Shown one piece after another: positions 45,878 to 58,098 of a DNA stretch of 64,000 nucleotides. The stretch comes from Kalaharituber pfeilii (taxonomy: Eukaryota; Ascomycota; Pezizomycetes; Pezizales; Pezizaceae). The DNA is taken from assembly GCA_015179045.1 (NCBI GenBank), contig WHUZ01000121.1, forward strand, positions 62,001 through 126,000. Reading direction: 5' to 3'. Position 1 is the first letter of the stretch, and each line of letters begins with the position of its first letter. The position numbers and the translations under genes were made by a program. The notes beneath the pieces were generated by a model that worked only from the letters and a program-made list of their open reading frames with translations, was not told the origin of the DNA and did not search any database.

Positions 45878-47450
45878 AGTTCCCGATTTTTCTTGAAAGC
45901 ACTCGAGTGAAAAGCCCGATGTGATGCACTGAACCAAGTTGATGGAGAAAATGTAACGGACCCCAATTTAAACCACCCTTTAGCTCCCCTGCTCCCCTTC
46001 GTCGGCCCATCCATGCTCATCTGATACCTATCTATATAACATGCGGGTATAATTTATTTTTTGTTTTTTTCTGGGGCCCATGTTATATACCCGCATCCGT
46101 TCCTGGGTTACGGTGACACTAACTAATAAAGGAAGATCCAAGGGTACCAACATATTTTCCAAGCCCAGTCTAATAAAGAAACCAGGAGGTTTTTATTGGA
46201 AAGTAAAGTAGCGCTACATATACCTAGGCTGCTGCCGACGGGACAACAGCGTTGGTGGACAAGGGATCAGGCACCTCCCTCAATTGGAGAGGGACACGGG
46301 CGCGATGCGTCGACCATTTGACATTCAGTTAGAGCCGATACTGGTATCCGCGAAACCCCGAGATCTCCCGGCTGCACGCGCGGAGAGCTAGATTGCGCAC
46401 ACTGTCTCGGCAGGTGTTTTTTTTTTTGTTTCGCGAGGAAGGTGGTTAACTCCAAACCTTTCTTCCTTCTCCATCTGCAATATCTCTTTATCTGCAAAGT
46501 ATAAAAGTACTTATCAAACATTAATCGATTCTCCAAAGCCTCCCCCCTATTTAGGAAACAAATTAGCTGATTGATTGCTGTGCTGCTTACTTCCTTTTCC
46601 AGAGTTAGATAAACAAAGGGAATTTTGCCTATCGGTTTAATATACTAAACATCCGGGCCACCGTTCACTTTTCCATCCATCCCATGAAAATACAACTTTA
46701 TTCATGAAAAGCCGCTCCTACGACCACTGGTCCTGTCCCCCTGTAAGTATGTACAACTAACAAAAGGAAAAATAAAAGGTGGGGTGTTGCGACTTCATTG
46801 TCCGCCTTGTCTGCGCGGCGGGAGGGGGCGAAACTTTTTTGAATACCAAAGTGGCTTTTGTAATGCATAGAGACAATGAAGGCAAAAAGGGTCAAGTTTT
46901 ATGTAATACTCTAAAATTGCACATGCGGAAAATGAAAACTGATTTTTACCAGCTGGCGATTGTGTTTGTTATGATAACTATACAATGGGACCAGAGGATT
47001 ATTATGGAGTTTGACCGAGTTGATTGCGGTTTTGCTATGCACGCCTTCCGCCGATGCAGTAGATGGATAAGTTGGATGGGATGCGCTCTATCGCAAATTC
47101 GGCATGTCGTATTCCCCTCTTGAAAGAAGGAACTCAACAGGCAACTTCAAGCCATGTTACTTAGATACCTCGACGTTAGAAATCACTGATATTTTTCCTC
47201 GGTGGAGGCAGCTATCGCACGCGTGGGCACTAGTAGAAGGACCTATTTTCGCATATCCTCAACCACACTATTGAACAGGAATTTGCTTCAAAGGGACAGG
47301 GGCCTGCCGGTTTTGGAAATTGATTGACGTTAGATAAAGGATGAGCGTTGTTTGGCAACGGCGGATGAAACCTTAAATCGAAGTTGTGGATAGAATAATG
47401 TTCAGCTAGTGGCATTTCTTCAATAATAGAATGGTTACATAAATAGGTAC
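45878..47450. other. Spacer upstream of the S28 peptidase
   Basis: Short ORFs (46267-46536 minus, 46779-47123 plus) carry no recognised domain. A T-rich run at 46417-46427. Nothing else supported. Confidence 0.4.
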
Positions 47451-47458
47451 GTATGGGG

Positions 47459-47517
47459 GATTTTTTTTTTTTTTTTTTTTTTTTTATATATCACTACTTG
47501 CACGCCGCCCTACGGGA
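47459..47517 (-). mobile_element. LINE 3'-tail micro-insertion, variant A
   Basis: Poly(T) then TATATATCACTACTTGCACG and CCGCCCTACGGGA; 8-bp direct repeats gtatgggg at 47451-47458 and 47518-47525. Confidence 0.75.
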
Positions 47518-47645
47518 GTATGGGGTCTTGGCACGAGACTACCGCTATCGCTTCAAGTAATTTACCCTGCCCCTTACAACTAGAATGCACTACTGTAGGA
47601 CTAGTAGCTGAAGCTTAAGCCGCAACCTTGTTCTAAATCCACCTA

Positions 47646-47835
47646 CAGTCTAACCTTGCTATACTGGACCTCGATACCGGAAACCTTGCTATACCGGATG
47701 GCCTCTGATTCGGACATAAGTTTAATTGCCCTTGCTATACCGGACGCCCTAACAATACCGGACCGGACAGAAACCCCGGACAACTACCCCCCTGTCTCCA
47801 TACAAATAATATTTGCTATACCGGACACGCTAATA
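47646..47835. mobile_element. pogo/Fot1-like terminal fragment
   Basis: Five or so repeats of TTGCTATACCGGA-like sequence following CAGTCTAACCTTGCTATACT, reminiscent of pogo-group ends with internal repeats. No transposase, partner end or TA duplication confirmed. Confidence 0.4.
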
Positions 47836-47970
47836 CTAATACATCTTAGACTACCCCACTTTACCACTCTTTGTAGTAGATAGAGGGACTATCGCACTTA
47901 GAATTTCGGTTCCAGTTCAGAATGCATTTGATATAAGAATGAGAGGGGGGATCGGCAACCTACGAAGAAG

Positions 47971-47992
47971 CATGCGATCAATGATATTTTTG

Positions 47993-48036
<44 letters not shown>
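47971..48036 (+). mobile_element. LINE 3'-tail insertion with joined T and A runs
   Basis: Only CATGCGATCAATGATAT of the tail, then a T-rich run followed by about 32 A. Direct repeats ctacgaagaag (47960-47970) and ctacaaagaag (48037-48047), 10 of 11 matching. Confidence 0.7.
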
Positions 48037-48038
<2 letters not shown>

Positions 48039-48134
48039 ACAAAGAAGAATATGCTCACTGCCACATTATCCTTATGTTTTTCTTGCCTCGTAATGGGTAT
48101 ACCCAGACTTATACAGCGTATGAATGTAATAATT

Positions 48135-48575
48135 CAGTGTTCCCAACCGGCCGGCCGGCCAGGCCAGGCCATTCAGACTGGAGTAGTGAGTTAGATTATT
48201 ATATAATAGCTATATCCAGAATGTACACCAACTTCTACGTATACCACATTCTCTAACGTTTAGGATTTCACTTCCAGATTTTGCACCGCCAGTCTCACAT
48301 TGTATTATCATGCACATCTTCACCATACTGTCAATTCCAACTCGTCGCAGCGAGTTTTTGTAGACCAAATTCCAGAAACCTTGGTTACTTGAACTGCAGT
48401 ATGCAGAGTGAAAAAGATCACCGAAGGGATCGTCTTCTCCGGTACAAGTGGTTGGAATGTCCGTTTCCATGCTGTGCTCATTAAAGATATTAGTCTACAG
48501 TCAAGTGATACTAAAAGTAATTACCTGAATATCTGCAAAAAGCGCTGCTCAATAAAAAAGTCTAAATAGCTACGG
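48135..48575 (-). mobile_element. Truncated hAT-type element, same family as 55500-56403
   Basis: Starts with the same CAGTGTTCCCAACCGGCC terminus and matches the reverse strand of about 55800-56200. Both contain an ETDIPTT and GFDSMVK/GIDSMVK coding stretch and the GAGCAGCGCTTTT block. The second terminus is missing. Confidence 0.7.
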
Positions 48576-48723
48576 AATGTCTCTGTCCAGTCACTTTCCG
48601 ACTGGACACAAGCCAGGATTTAGCTATCCAAGGATACAGAATGGGTACCACGCTATGGGAGGCAGTCAGGAAGAGGATCGTAGACTACACAAAGGGGACT
48701 ATGGCTTTGGGAAGCGCTTCGAG

Positions 48724-48726
<3 letters not shown>

Positions 48727-48770
<44 letters not shown>

Positions 48771-49099
48771 TTCATTACTCGCGTGCCGCCCTATGGGCTA
48801 TGGCGAGGTATATATAAAGAGCTAACTAAAAGGAAATTCGCTAAGTACATGTGTGTGGACCGGGGACCGAGCCTCCCTATTCCCTCTTTCTGTTCGGCTC
48901 GTACTCCTCCGATCTCAGCCACTTCCCCCCGAGTCTGACCTTCCCGATTTCCACCCTTGTCTTTGTGTATACCACGATCGAACTTGCCTTCTTTCCTTCC
49001 TCCTCTAGGGTTGTCTTCCTTCGCAACCATCTGATGCCCGTGGTGGCTTTGTCTAACCCTTTGTTGTCTTCTTCCAGCCACTTCCTTACCTTCTCCAAA
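48727..49099 (-). mobile_element. LINE-derived insertion joining ORF1 sequence to the 3' tail
   Basis: 8-bp direct repeats tcgagaga at 48719-48726 and 49100-49107. On the minus strand it runs from an ORF1/gag-like segment (TTLEEEGKKASSIVVYTKTR, KVRLGGKWLRSEEY) straight to the variant A tail and a very long A run (over 40). ORF2 is absent, so it is an internally deleted, non-autonomous copy. Confidence 0.7.
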
Positions 49100-49199
49100 T
49101 CGAGAGAGTAATGATACTAAAGAAAGAAAGGGACAGACGCGAGGTCAGAAACTGGAGGCCAGTTACACTCCTAAACACAGTAGCAAAACACTAGGTCAG

Positions 49200-49500
49200 A
49201 AGGTTGTTGCTAAGGTTCTACAAACTCACGACTCTCTCTTCACAGCAGCCAGCTCGGCGGCAGACCTTTAGAGGAGCAGAAGACCTATAGCGTCAAACGA
49301 ACGAGTGCGTGGCTATTGTAGGTAATGACATCAGATCTGCCTTCACCTTCCTGAGGCGAGATAAGCTTGTGGCACGCATCCAGAAGGCGGACATTAAGTT
49401 AGCGGCCTTTGTGGACGGCTTTCTACAACCTATATCCTTCAACCTCTCCTGGGATGGAAAGAAACGAGCAACCCCCGGAATGATAGATGGCACGAAGTAA
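49200..49500 (+). pseudogene. LINE reverse transcriptase fragment
   Basis: Plus-strand peptide VGNDIRSAFTFLRRDKLVAR, then FVDGFLQPISFNLSWDGKKR resembles the fingers/palm part of Tad-type reverse transcriptase ahead of the missing active-site motif. Stops interrupt the upstream part. Confidence 0.65.
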
Positions 49501-49823
49501 ATCTTGACCATGTACCACACCATCTATGCCGTTCCAATACCTTTTCCACGAGCGCGTACATACATACTCATATACGTCAGCACCTCCCTCCACTGGCAAA
49601 CACCATTATCGCAATCCCTCCAAACAACCATTTCATATACCAAACGCGCCCCTGAAGTGAACATATAGTATCCACTACTCCGCACGCAAGCCCCCAAAAT
49701 ATCGATCTTGCATATGCCTGCATCTCCGATCCGCGGATGGTAAAAGCGCAGAATCTAAATTTTTCTTATATCTTGTGAATGTCATAGCTACAAATTTGAA
49801 CCTGTTGTTATGATGCCCGGAGC

Positions 49824-49882
49824 CCTGCCATGGCGAACAGCTGCGTGCGAGGTCATGTGGTATTAAAAAAAAAAAAAAAAAA
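49824..49882 (+). mobile_element. LINE 3'-tail micro-insertion, variant B
   Basis: CCTGCCATGGCGAACAGCTG, CGTGCGAGGTCATGTGGTAT, poly(A). Approximate duplication gatgcccggagc (49812-49823) and gattcccggaac (49883-49894), 10 of 12. Confidence 0.7.
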
Positions 49883-50368
49883 GATTCCCGGAACCGCTCG
49901 ATGCCACCGTCGTGTCCGATATCCCCTTCTAATATAGCATAGCATGTGCTGCTGGGACATAGTGCATTGGTAGGCCCAGAGGTCGGCATTTGCGTTGCCG
50001 TGCATCGAGACTGTCCTTGGGGCCGCCGGGATATCCGGTGATTGTGCTGTGGAGCATGGAAATTCCATTGATACATTGGGTTCAGGGTAAGCCATGGACC
50101 CCACATGATGGAGCCATCAGTCGGGATTTTCAATCCATATCCACTTATATAACTAATACTACAAAACACACGAATAATAGAAGTAATTACTACAGACAAA
50201 AAAAACACTCTCAAAAACCGCAAACAATGAAAACGCAGAAATGTAGATGTCTCGAAAAAATTCTGTACCCGGACTCTAGTCAAACTCAGCTTCGCAACTA
50301 TACTCTCGCTGGAACTATGCTACTTGTATGCATATTAATCCAATCCCCTGCTGGTATGACCCTAGCCC

Positions 50369-53300
50369 TCACGGCCTCGGAAACTCCATTAACGGGGCAT
50401 GCGTATCATGCATGTGCTGGTCCAAATTTTCAAAGACACTCACCGCCGAGACGCCCTCATCGTCCTCCCAATACGGATCCGCGCCCGCGCAGACCAGCAA
50501 CCGGTTCAGCTTCATCCTAGTTCCACATGGTCCTTGCGTGGGCCACGACTTGTTCAGCGCAATCAGTCCGGTCCCATGGACTTGCGCCTCTGCGCCCTGC
50601 CGCATCAGCCACTTGACTACGCCCAGGCGCCAGCCCTCGCACGCCAGCATCAGCGCGGTCAGGGGCTCCCCCGTGCACAGCTCGTCAGCGGCGAGATCCT
50701 GGCCCTGCGCACGCGCGTGCTCGCACAGGAGCTCCATGGCCTCGACGAGGCCCGCTTTTGCGGCCCACATGAGCGGCGTGAATGCGTGCTCGTCGCGCGC
50801 GCGCAGGTCTACGCCAGGCGCCATCTGTAGCAGCATCTGCAGACATTGGAGGGACCGCGTGTGGGGTATGAGGTAGTACCTCTCCCTGCCCCTCCTCGGC
50901 CAGGCGATCCCGTCGGAACACAGCACCGAGAGCGGCGTAACCCCACCCTTATTTGGTATATCGGCCGTCTTCCGGGCGACTGGGTGAGCAAGCAGTACGT
51001 GTAGGGACCTCTCTGACGACCTGATGGCCGCACACATGAGCGGCGTGTTGCCATCCGCGTCCGCCACCGCTGGGTTCGCGCCAGCCAGGCCCAGGAGCAT
51101 CTCGACAACCTCGTCATGGTCACGCCGGGCTGCGACACATAACGGTGTATCGCCGCGGCTGGTCTTCTTGTCCGGGTCGATGCGGCCGTGGGCAGCATCC
51201 AGCAGCGCACGAGCTAGCACCGGTGGGCCCGCATCCGCCGCTTTGTATAAGGGCGTTTCTCCAGAGCCATCCTCGCAGTTGGGGTCCACGGCGCCTGCGG
51301 GGAGCTGGCTGAGAAGGTGTCTGATGATGCGGACGTGGCCGTCGAATTTCGAGAGCTTGCCTGGATCGTGGTTCCACCATTCGTACTTTCTAGGGCCGCC
51401 GGAGGCGGCGTGACACAGCGCGCTCCCTCTGTCACAGGAGTCCGGAGAACCCTTTACGCCTGCCCTGGCGAACTCCAGCAGGGCGCAAAAGGCGTCGTAG
51501 TTGCCTTCGAAGGCCGCGTAGCGGAGCGCTGTCCAGTGGGTGGACGTGGAATCTCTGTTGTCATACCACTTGGCGGTAGGGTCGAAGAACGCGCGCGGAT
51601 GCGTCAGGAGCAGCTGCACCATATCCGCGCTCTGCACACGCGCGGCCTGCACCAGCGTGCGGCCGCGGCGCGGATCGCCGGGACTGTGTTCGCCGGCCGC
51701 GGGCGCCGGCACCTCCGGGAGCTGGTCGAGCAGGAGCCGCGCGACGCCGACGTGGTCGCATTGGATCGCGTCCTGGAGCGGGCTCGGCTGATCCTTGTGG
51801 AGGTCGGGGCGCAGCTTCCAGATCTCCTCGCGGCGCAGCTCCGGCCTGGCGAGCAGGAACCGCACCATGTCGACGTTGCCGCGCGCCGCCGCGACGCACA
51901 TGGGGGTCTGGTAGGGCGTCGGGCCGGCGTTCACGTCCACGCTGCCGCCGCCGCCGTGCTCCAGCAGCATCGCGGCCGCGCGCGGCGCCCCGACGGGCCA
52001 CGCCGCGACCAGCGAGAGCGGATTACACGACTTGTTTCGGGGCAGCCACCGCCTGCAGTTGTGCGCCGCGACGATGCCCGGCGCCGCCGCAAGAAGCGTC
52101 TCGAGGCACCGCATGCGCCGCCGGGCCTCGCGCCTGCGCTGCGTCTCCCCCTTGCTCCATCTCATGCACGTCGCCGCGTAGAGCGCGCTGGGCATCGGAT
52201 CTGCGGTGGCCCGCTCCAGACCGCGCGCTCGACGTCCTCGCCGGGGCGCCACGCGTGGACGTGCTCCATGATCGCCCGGATCACGCCGCGGTGGCCGTTG
52301 CGGCACGCCAGCCAGAACGGCGTGCGGCCGCTCTGCGTCAGCCACGTGCGCGTCGTCTCGGCGCCCACGTGCGCCAATAGGTAGCGAACGCTGTCCTGGT
52401 CACCCGTCTCCGCCGCCCGCGCCAGCGGCGACCACTGGCCGTGGCCCGCCGTCAGCTGAATCCATTCGTGGCGGAACAGCCAGCGCGCCACCGTCCCGCT
52501 ACCACCGCCCTTCAGATCCTCGCTGCCGCCCTCGCTGTGCCAAGCATCCCAGGCGTCCCCGCACCCCCACCCGAACGCCAGCGCAGTCCTGCCCTCCTTG
52601 TCCTCCGCGTTCACCATCTCGATCCCCCACTGCAAGCCCTCGCTCTGCGGCATGCCTTCCGCGCGGACCTTCGCCCACCCAACCACCCACTTGGCGATCC
52701 CAAGCTGGCTCCGGCTTGCAGCAACATGCAGGACGGTCCGCCCCGCATCCGTCCTGGCAAATGGGTCCATTCCCGCCTCCTCCACCAGCGACCGTACGCC
52801 CGCGCCCCACCCCGCCCACGCCGCATAGTGCACCGGCGTCCATCCTTCGCTGTCGCACAGCGCCCATCGCGACGTCCGCTGGCCTAACTCTTGCTGTGCC
52901 CGTCGGATCAAGCTTCTCAGCACCCTCAGATGTCTGCACGTGTTGCTGCCATTGTTGTCGTTACCTCCGTCATCATCTTTCTCTCCTTTCCCCGTCCCCT
53001 TCCATCCCAATGGTTCCGCTGCCCACCCGACTGCCCCCCTGTTTCTGGTTCCAAACCCTCTCGCAACCGCAACCCTCCCATGGAGCTCTTCACTTAGTAG
53101 CATCCCTACAAGCTCCTCGTCTCCCCTCCATGCTGCCCATGCTAGTGGCGTGCGGCCCTCCCCGTCGAATACATTTATATCCATCCTCCCCAGTACCTTC
53201 CTCTCCCACTCACCCCGCATCCCCAACATCCCCATTCCCAACAACTCCCTCACAGAACCCAGCCCCACTCGTCCTCCCGCCCGCCCCACTGCACACACCC

Positions 53301-53517
53301 ACAGTAACAACGTCTCCAGCCCTTTGATAACCCTCAAATCGTCCAGCACCAGCACCTCCTCCTCTTCTTGCTCAACAACTGGCTCCCCCGCACGCTTCGC
53401 AGCCTCTTCCAATCCCTTCCATACCGCCTCCGCCTCCTCCTCGCTCACGACCGTCCCAAACCTCAATACCCTAAATGCATATCTCGCATGCATGACCCTC
53501 TTCGCTGCGATCCTCAA
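50369..53517 (-). CDS. Large ankyrin-repeat protein, one frameshift
   Basis: About 1,000 residues in two overlapping frames (53517-52230 and about 52215-50369). At least twelve ankyrin repeats are visible, for example EGRTPLAWAAWRGDEELVGM, EGWTPVHYAAWAGWGAGVRS, SGRTPFWLACRNGHRGVIRA, GETPLYKAADAGPPVLARAL, GDTPLCVAARRDHDEVVEML and DGNTPLMCAAIRSSERSLHV. The frame changes around 52210-52235, between the repeat ending MEHVHAWRPGEDVE and ADPMPSALYAATCMRWSKG; one extra base would rejoin it. No ATG opens the frame at 53517; first internal ATG is at 53493. A CTAAC branch-like site and TACAG acceptor at about 53548-53565 suggest an upstream exon, perhaps an F-box-like N-terminus, which I could not locate. 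GC content is much higher than the surrounding DNA. Confidence 0.75.
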
Positions 53518-53929
53518 TTCGCACGAAACCTCTCGGCTCCTGTATAGTAAGTTAGACCGCGTGCGGATAGCCTCTCAACCAGCTGCTGGTTGCAGGAAAA
53601 AAAAAGATGCTGAGAGGGAATCAAAAGTATCTTCAAAGTGAATTAAAAACTGACAGTAATTCTTCTCGCTCCATTCCTAATGTAGACTTCGTTTCTGGTT
53701 TGGCGTTTTGTATTAGACCTCGGTATCTATGTACGCATGTTAACTTTTTCCCCTTTTATCCGTTGCATCTAGTTCTTACCTTTCTTGTAGTATATCCTCG
53801 AAGTGAGTTTTTTGGAGAAAGAAAAAGAGTATCTCGCTGCGGCGGTGCTGTATATTCGTTCGAGGGCAGCAATCACCGGAACGTCTACTATTCAAGTACT
53901 TTATGAACAAAAGCTCTTTTCTGTCCGAT

Positions 53930-53947
53930 CGGCACGCGAGTATTGAA

Positions 53948-53979
<32 letters not shown>
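53930..53979 (+). mobile_element. LINE 3'-tail micro-insertion, variant A (20 nt)
   Basis: Perfect 10-bp duplication tctgtccgat at 53920-53929 and 53980-53989 around CGGCACGCGAGTATTGAAAT and about 30 A. Confidence 0.85.
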
Positions 53980-53983
<4 letters not shown>

Positions 53984-54199
53984 TCCGATACTTGTTCTGG
54001 AAACCCAAATTACCTATCGTCCGTGCGCTAGCGTTGTAATTTAGTCAGATGTCCCCCACACTAAGTGATCCTTGCCCTGTATGGAGTATAACTATGTATG
54101 CATTGGGAATCGGAGCGTTACACCACCGCTTCGGTGGGCGTTCCGAGCAGACATGTAAGATTTCGGCTGCCGATGACCACCGGTAGCCTTCTATGCTTA

Positions 54200-54625
54200 A
54201 TCCCGAACAAAATTTAGACTTAAATACTGGCTATACCGGACGACCCTTGCAAAGAAAATTAGCTATACCCGATGCCCAGACCGGACAACCAAAACTGTAG
54301 TCTTTTAGAATCCAAATTACATATAAAACTAGTTAGCTGAACCAGACGATGGCCAAAAATCATGAGACTGACTTTTTTGTACGTTGCATGTGTTGTAGTG
54401 GGATTTTTGAAAGTGTTCTCTATATGTTGAATTCGTTGAAGTTGTGTAATAGCTGAGGAGATTAAGAACCCTGGAACACCAGTCTCCGAACATACTGTAC
54501 CTTTCAATGGGCTTACTAAGTTCTGTACCCCCCTGGCGGGCAACCCTGCACAATGTGTTATATGGTAGCCGACGCTAGGTTAAACCGGACTGAAAGGTGG
54601 GTCGTCCAGTATATTGCAAGGACTA
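54200..54625. mobile_element. pogo/Fot1-like remnant
   Basis: GGCTATACCGGACGACCCTTGC (in parts) near 54230 and the inverted TCGTCCAGTATATTGCAAGGA near 54602 (in parts) share the CCGGAC/TTGCAA-type motif with 47646-47835. No coding region survives. Confidence 0.4.
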
Positions 54626-55491
54626 TGGAAGGCGTAGATCAGCATGACTAGTCATCTGTAGTAGAGCCGCAAGGTGGTCTTCCAGAAGTGACTCATGGAT
54701 ACTGTAGAGGAGGAAAGTGGACTAGAGGGAAGAAGGAGCAAATAGCTGGAATTGATCGAGGTCTATGGATCTGACTTTCTTCAACCCTGTAACGGTGAGG
54801 ATATTCCCCTGAGGCCTCCCCTCTCTCTCCCTCATTATATACCCTTTCCTTTCTGGTGCCCCCTTCCCCTTCGAGTAGTCACCTCCCCCTCCAGCCTTCC
54901 CTCATCGGGGCAAGTGAAATGCCAAGATCCCCCACCACACCCAGACGGGTTTGCGACAATACAAAGGGAACAACAAATCAGTAACTGCCACATTGGGGCA
55001 GCACATGTAATGTTCGTATCCAACTGAACGACCATTGGCGTGGCGATAGCAGTAACACACGTCGCAAAGAAAAAAAAAAAAATATATCTCTGTGGAAACT
55101 TCAGAATCTGTGGGTATTTGTTGGTAAATCTGTCCGGACTGTCCGGCTCCCCAAAGCCAAGCAGAAAATAGGGTAGTACATACTGATACCGCAGAGCAGA
55201 TAAAATTCGTTGTGTCAGCTGTCCAGCCTAGCATGCGTCTGCAAATACGTTAAGGAGGTACTGCATAGGTCCGAAGCGATTCATAGGTATTCTTCCAAAC
55301 CTCTCCGCCTTACGCCTCAACATGAGGCGGCAGCAAGGAAAAAGCAACTTTGCTAGGAAGCCTGTGTATATGTCGTCTCAAGTGCAAACTAAAGCACGAT
55401 AAGGGAGTTAGGAAGTGGAATTCGAGGTAAGGATGCGGTCATACATTACGGGTCTTCCTCAATAGCAGTTCGACCACGAATCCACGTCTCC
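54626..55491. other. Spacer, nothing recognised
   Basis: Contains an isolated A-run at 55068-55082 that could be another LINE tail, but no tail motif or flanking duplication is clear. Confidence 0.4.
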
Positions 55492-55499
55492 GTGGAAAC

Positions 55500-56403
55500 C
55501 AGTGTTCCCAACCGGCCAGGCCGCCGACCAGGCCGCCTGGGCCGGCCGGCTTGGCGGCCTGGCTTGGCAGGCCTGAAACAGCCCAGGCCGGCCAGGCCAA
55601 GGTTCCAGATGGCCCAGGCCGGCCTGGGCGGTTTCAGACCGTCCAGACTGCCCAGGCCGCCCAGGCCGGCCAGGCTGGTCCAGGCCGGTCCAGGCCATTC
55701 AGGCCGTTTAAGCAATTTCAGGGGCAGGGAGGCTGGTTATGAGCCTATTTCAGGGGCCACCTTCAGGTTACTTGGACACGGATTTAATATGAACCTTTCA
55801 ATATTTTCGGATAACTATCTAGACTTTTTTTTTTATTGAGCAGCGCTTTTCGCAGGTATTCAGGTAAGTAATTTTTTTTTGTATCGCTTGACTATATACT
55901 AATTTCTTATTAGTACTGCAGGGAGACAGACATTCCAACCACCGTTACTGGCGATGATGATTCCTTTAGTATTCTACTTTTCTTCACTCTCCATAGTGCA
56001 GTTCAAGTTTTGATCTTGCATCGATGATTCCCTGCAGTCCCATCTGATGCCGATATCGAGTCTTCTGGAATTTGGGTTACAAAAATCTGGTGCGACAAAG
56101 TTGGATTTGACAGTATGGTGAAGCTGTGCATGGCTAATGGAAAGCGATACTGGCGGTGTAAAATCAGCAAGCAAAATCCTAAACATTAGAGTAGAATTTA
56201 GAGTACGTTCTGTATATAGCTACTGTATAACTGAACTCACACTGTAGCCTGAATGGCCTCAATGGCCTGGACCGGCCTGAATGGCCTGAATGGCCTGAAT
56301 GGCCTGGACCGGCCTGGGCGGCCTGGGCCGGCCTAGATTTCTATGGCCCAGGCCGGCCAGGCCATACCCTTGGCCTGGCCTGGCCGGCCCGTTGGGAACA
56401 CTG
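55500..56403. mobile_element. Non-autonomous hAT element with GGCC-rich subterminal arrays
   Basis: Inverted ends CAGTGTTCCCAAC (55500-55512 and 56391-56403) and a perfect 8-bp target duplication GTGGAAAC (55492-55499 and 56404-56411), the TSD length of hAT elements. Each end is followed by about 160-200 bp of dense GGCC/CAGGCC repeats, many reading CCAGGCCGGCC. The centre (about 55930-56190) has a short coding relic (WVTKIWCDKVGFDSMVKLC) that may come from the transposase zinc-finger region. At 904 bp it cannot move itself. Confidence 0.88.
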
Positions 56404-56411
56404 GTGGAAAC

Positions 56412-58090
56412 GGTTTGTCGTTTTTGCGAAAGAGAGTAAGTGTACATTGAGTGAATTTCCAGGAAAAAAAACAACATAACCGAGTACCCTCCAGTGTACC
56501 TTCCACTTCCCAAGAATCGCTACCTGTCGCGACGTCAAGGGCGATGGCCCTCAAATGTATGAGAAGCACTATTTTTTGTTGCTATCTTCTGCTATGAAGG
56601 CAATACACAAACTTGCTGTGACAGTATTTGGGAGTGTACCAGCCAGCTTTCATTGCCGGTAGGCAGCATTCCTGAAGAGTAAAATGAATGGATGCTAGGA
56701 TTTCTCGGGTCGCAGGGGCCGAAGTCCTGTCGTAGCAAGAGCTGAAGGGACGGCCGGCACCAACGGTGGTGAACCGCGACAAGACCTGACAGTTCATGGA
56801 ATGGATTTCTGCTGGTCATTTAGACGCTAGTTTACGCAAAGAGAGTCGAACGTTGGGCGTTTGGGAGTGTGTTGCAGGGGAAACAGGGTGGTCTTTAAGG
56901 ACTTCAGCTCTTAATTGTTTAATTACCCCTTGCTTGGCTAAAAGCATACCTATTTTGTGTTGACCTGTTTCTCCTAGGGTCCTGGTAATCACATGGTTTG
57001 TCAGCCCAATGAGCCCATGGCGGCAGTATTAGAAGAGCTGGGAGGCTGAGCTACTAGTTCCATTCACAGTACAGGGTTCAATCGCACATGCACCCTACAA
57101 CGTAGGATTTAAAACGTGGAGTGAATTGCACCTCCCTTATTCCCATTCCTTTCTCTTTCAACCCTCAGCATGTGTCTTGCTTAGTTTGTCTGATCTTGAG
57201 GAAATAAAGATTGAGAAACGATTACTCAATTGACAATCGCTAGAGAATATAAACACGGGCAATAGTAAAATCAATCGATTGTGTACAGTGAGCAGATACT
57301 TGTAGCTACGCACAACGCTATTCTCTAGCTAGGCTAGAATGGGGTCTATGGTCTATGGGCTTGGTATAAGATTAGGCAGGACTGTCTCTGTGGTGTGATT
57401 GCAGCCGTGGAGGTCCAAGTGGAGCCCTTCGAGACAGCTCGCTATCAGCTGGGGGTGCATCCGAACTAGCCCTTCACGTAATATTTCTAGGACAAACCAT
57501 CTCCCTAATCCCCCAGCCCATTCCCTCACACGGGTGATCCGTTTCTTCGATGATAACGGCTATAACCTCACTATATGGTGGAGGAAGGCCGAGTTGTGGC
57601 TCCTTGCACCGGCGGGTTGAACTTTATAGGAATATGTTTATTTAGATGTGATATTCTTGCGGAACTTTCTGGTATCTTTACGACGAACACGGACGTTGGT
57701 AGGTTCAACGTTCAAACCATTGCCGGAGTAACTTATTTTTCTTTAGATACAGTATAATTATTTTCTGTCCTGGAAAATTGTGCTAAATACTGTTCTGTCC
57801 GATTGGTACTCCATCCGCGTTATAGCTGATGAATTGTAGAGTGGCGGCAGAGGCAGCCAGCCAGTATTTCGTAGTATCCCCTATGGGGTGACAGGAGATT
57901 TTCCGTCTAACCGTCAAGTCTGACCAATTCATAATTGCGATTCAACACGGGCATACACAAGAGCATCTCAATGCGGGACAATGTTCTGTTGTGCAATGAT
58001 GTTATCTCTTTCTCCCTGCTTCTGTCGAGGTTGTGGGTTCTATGCCGGTTTTGTTTTTCGCCCTCCATTACTATTGGGAGATCGTGGGTT
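56412..58090. other. Spacer, nothing recognised
   Basis: ORFs at 56582-56819 (minus) and 57399-57757 (plus) show no family resemblance. Confidence 0.4.
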
Positions 58091-58098
58091 AATAGGAT

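Noticed and set aside
46030..46095. Apparent palindrome around GCGGGTATA / TATACCCGC
   Set aside because: Short and AT-flanked; no duplication or coding context to support an element.
51317..52384. 355-residue plus-strand ORF, Arg/Ala-rich
   Set aside because: Antisense to the ankyrin coding sequence; long only because of high GC.
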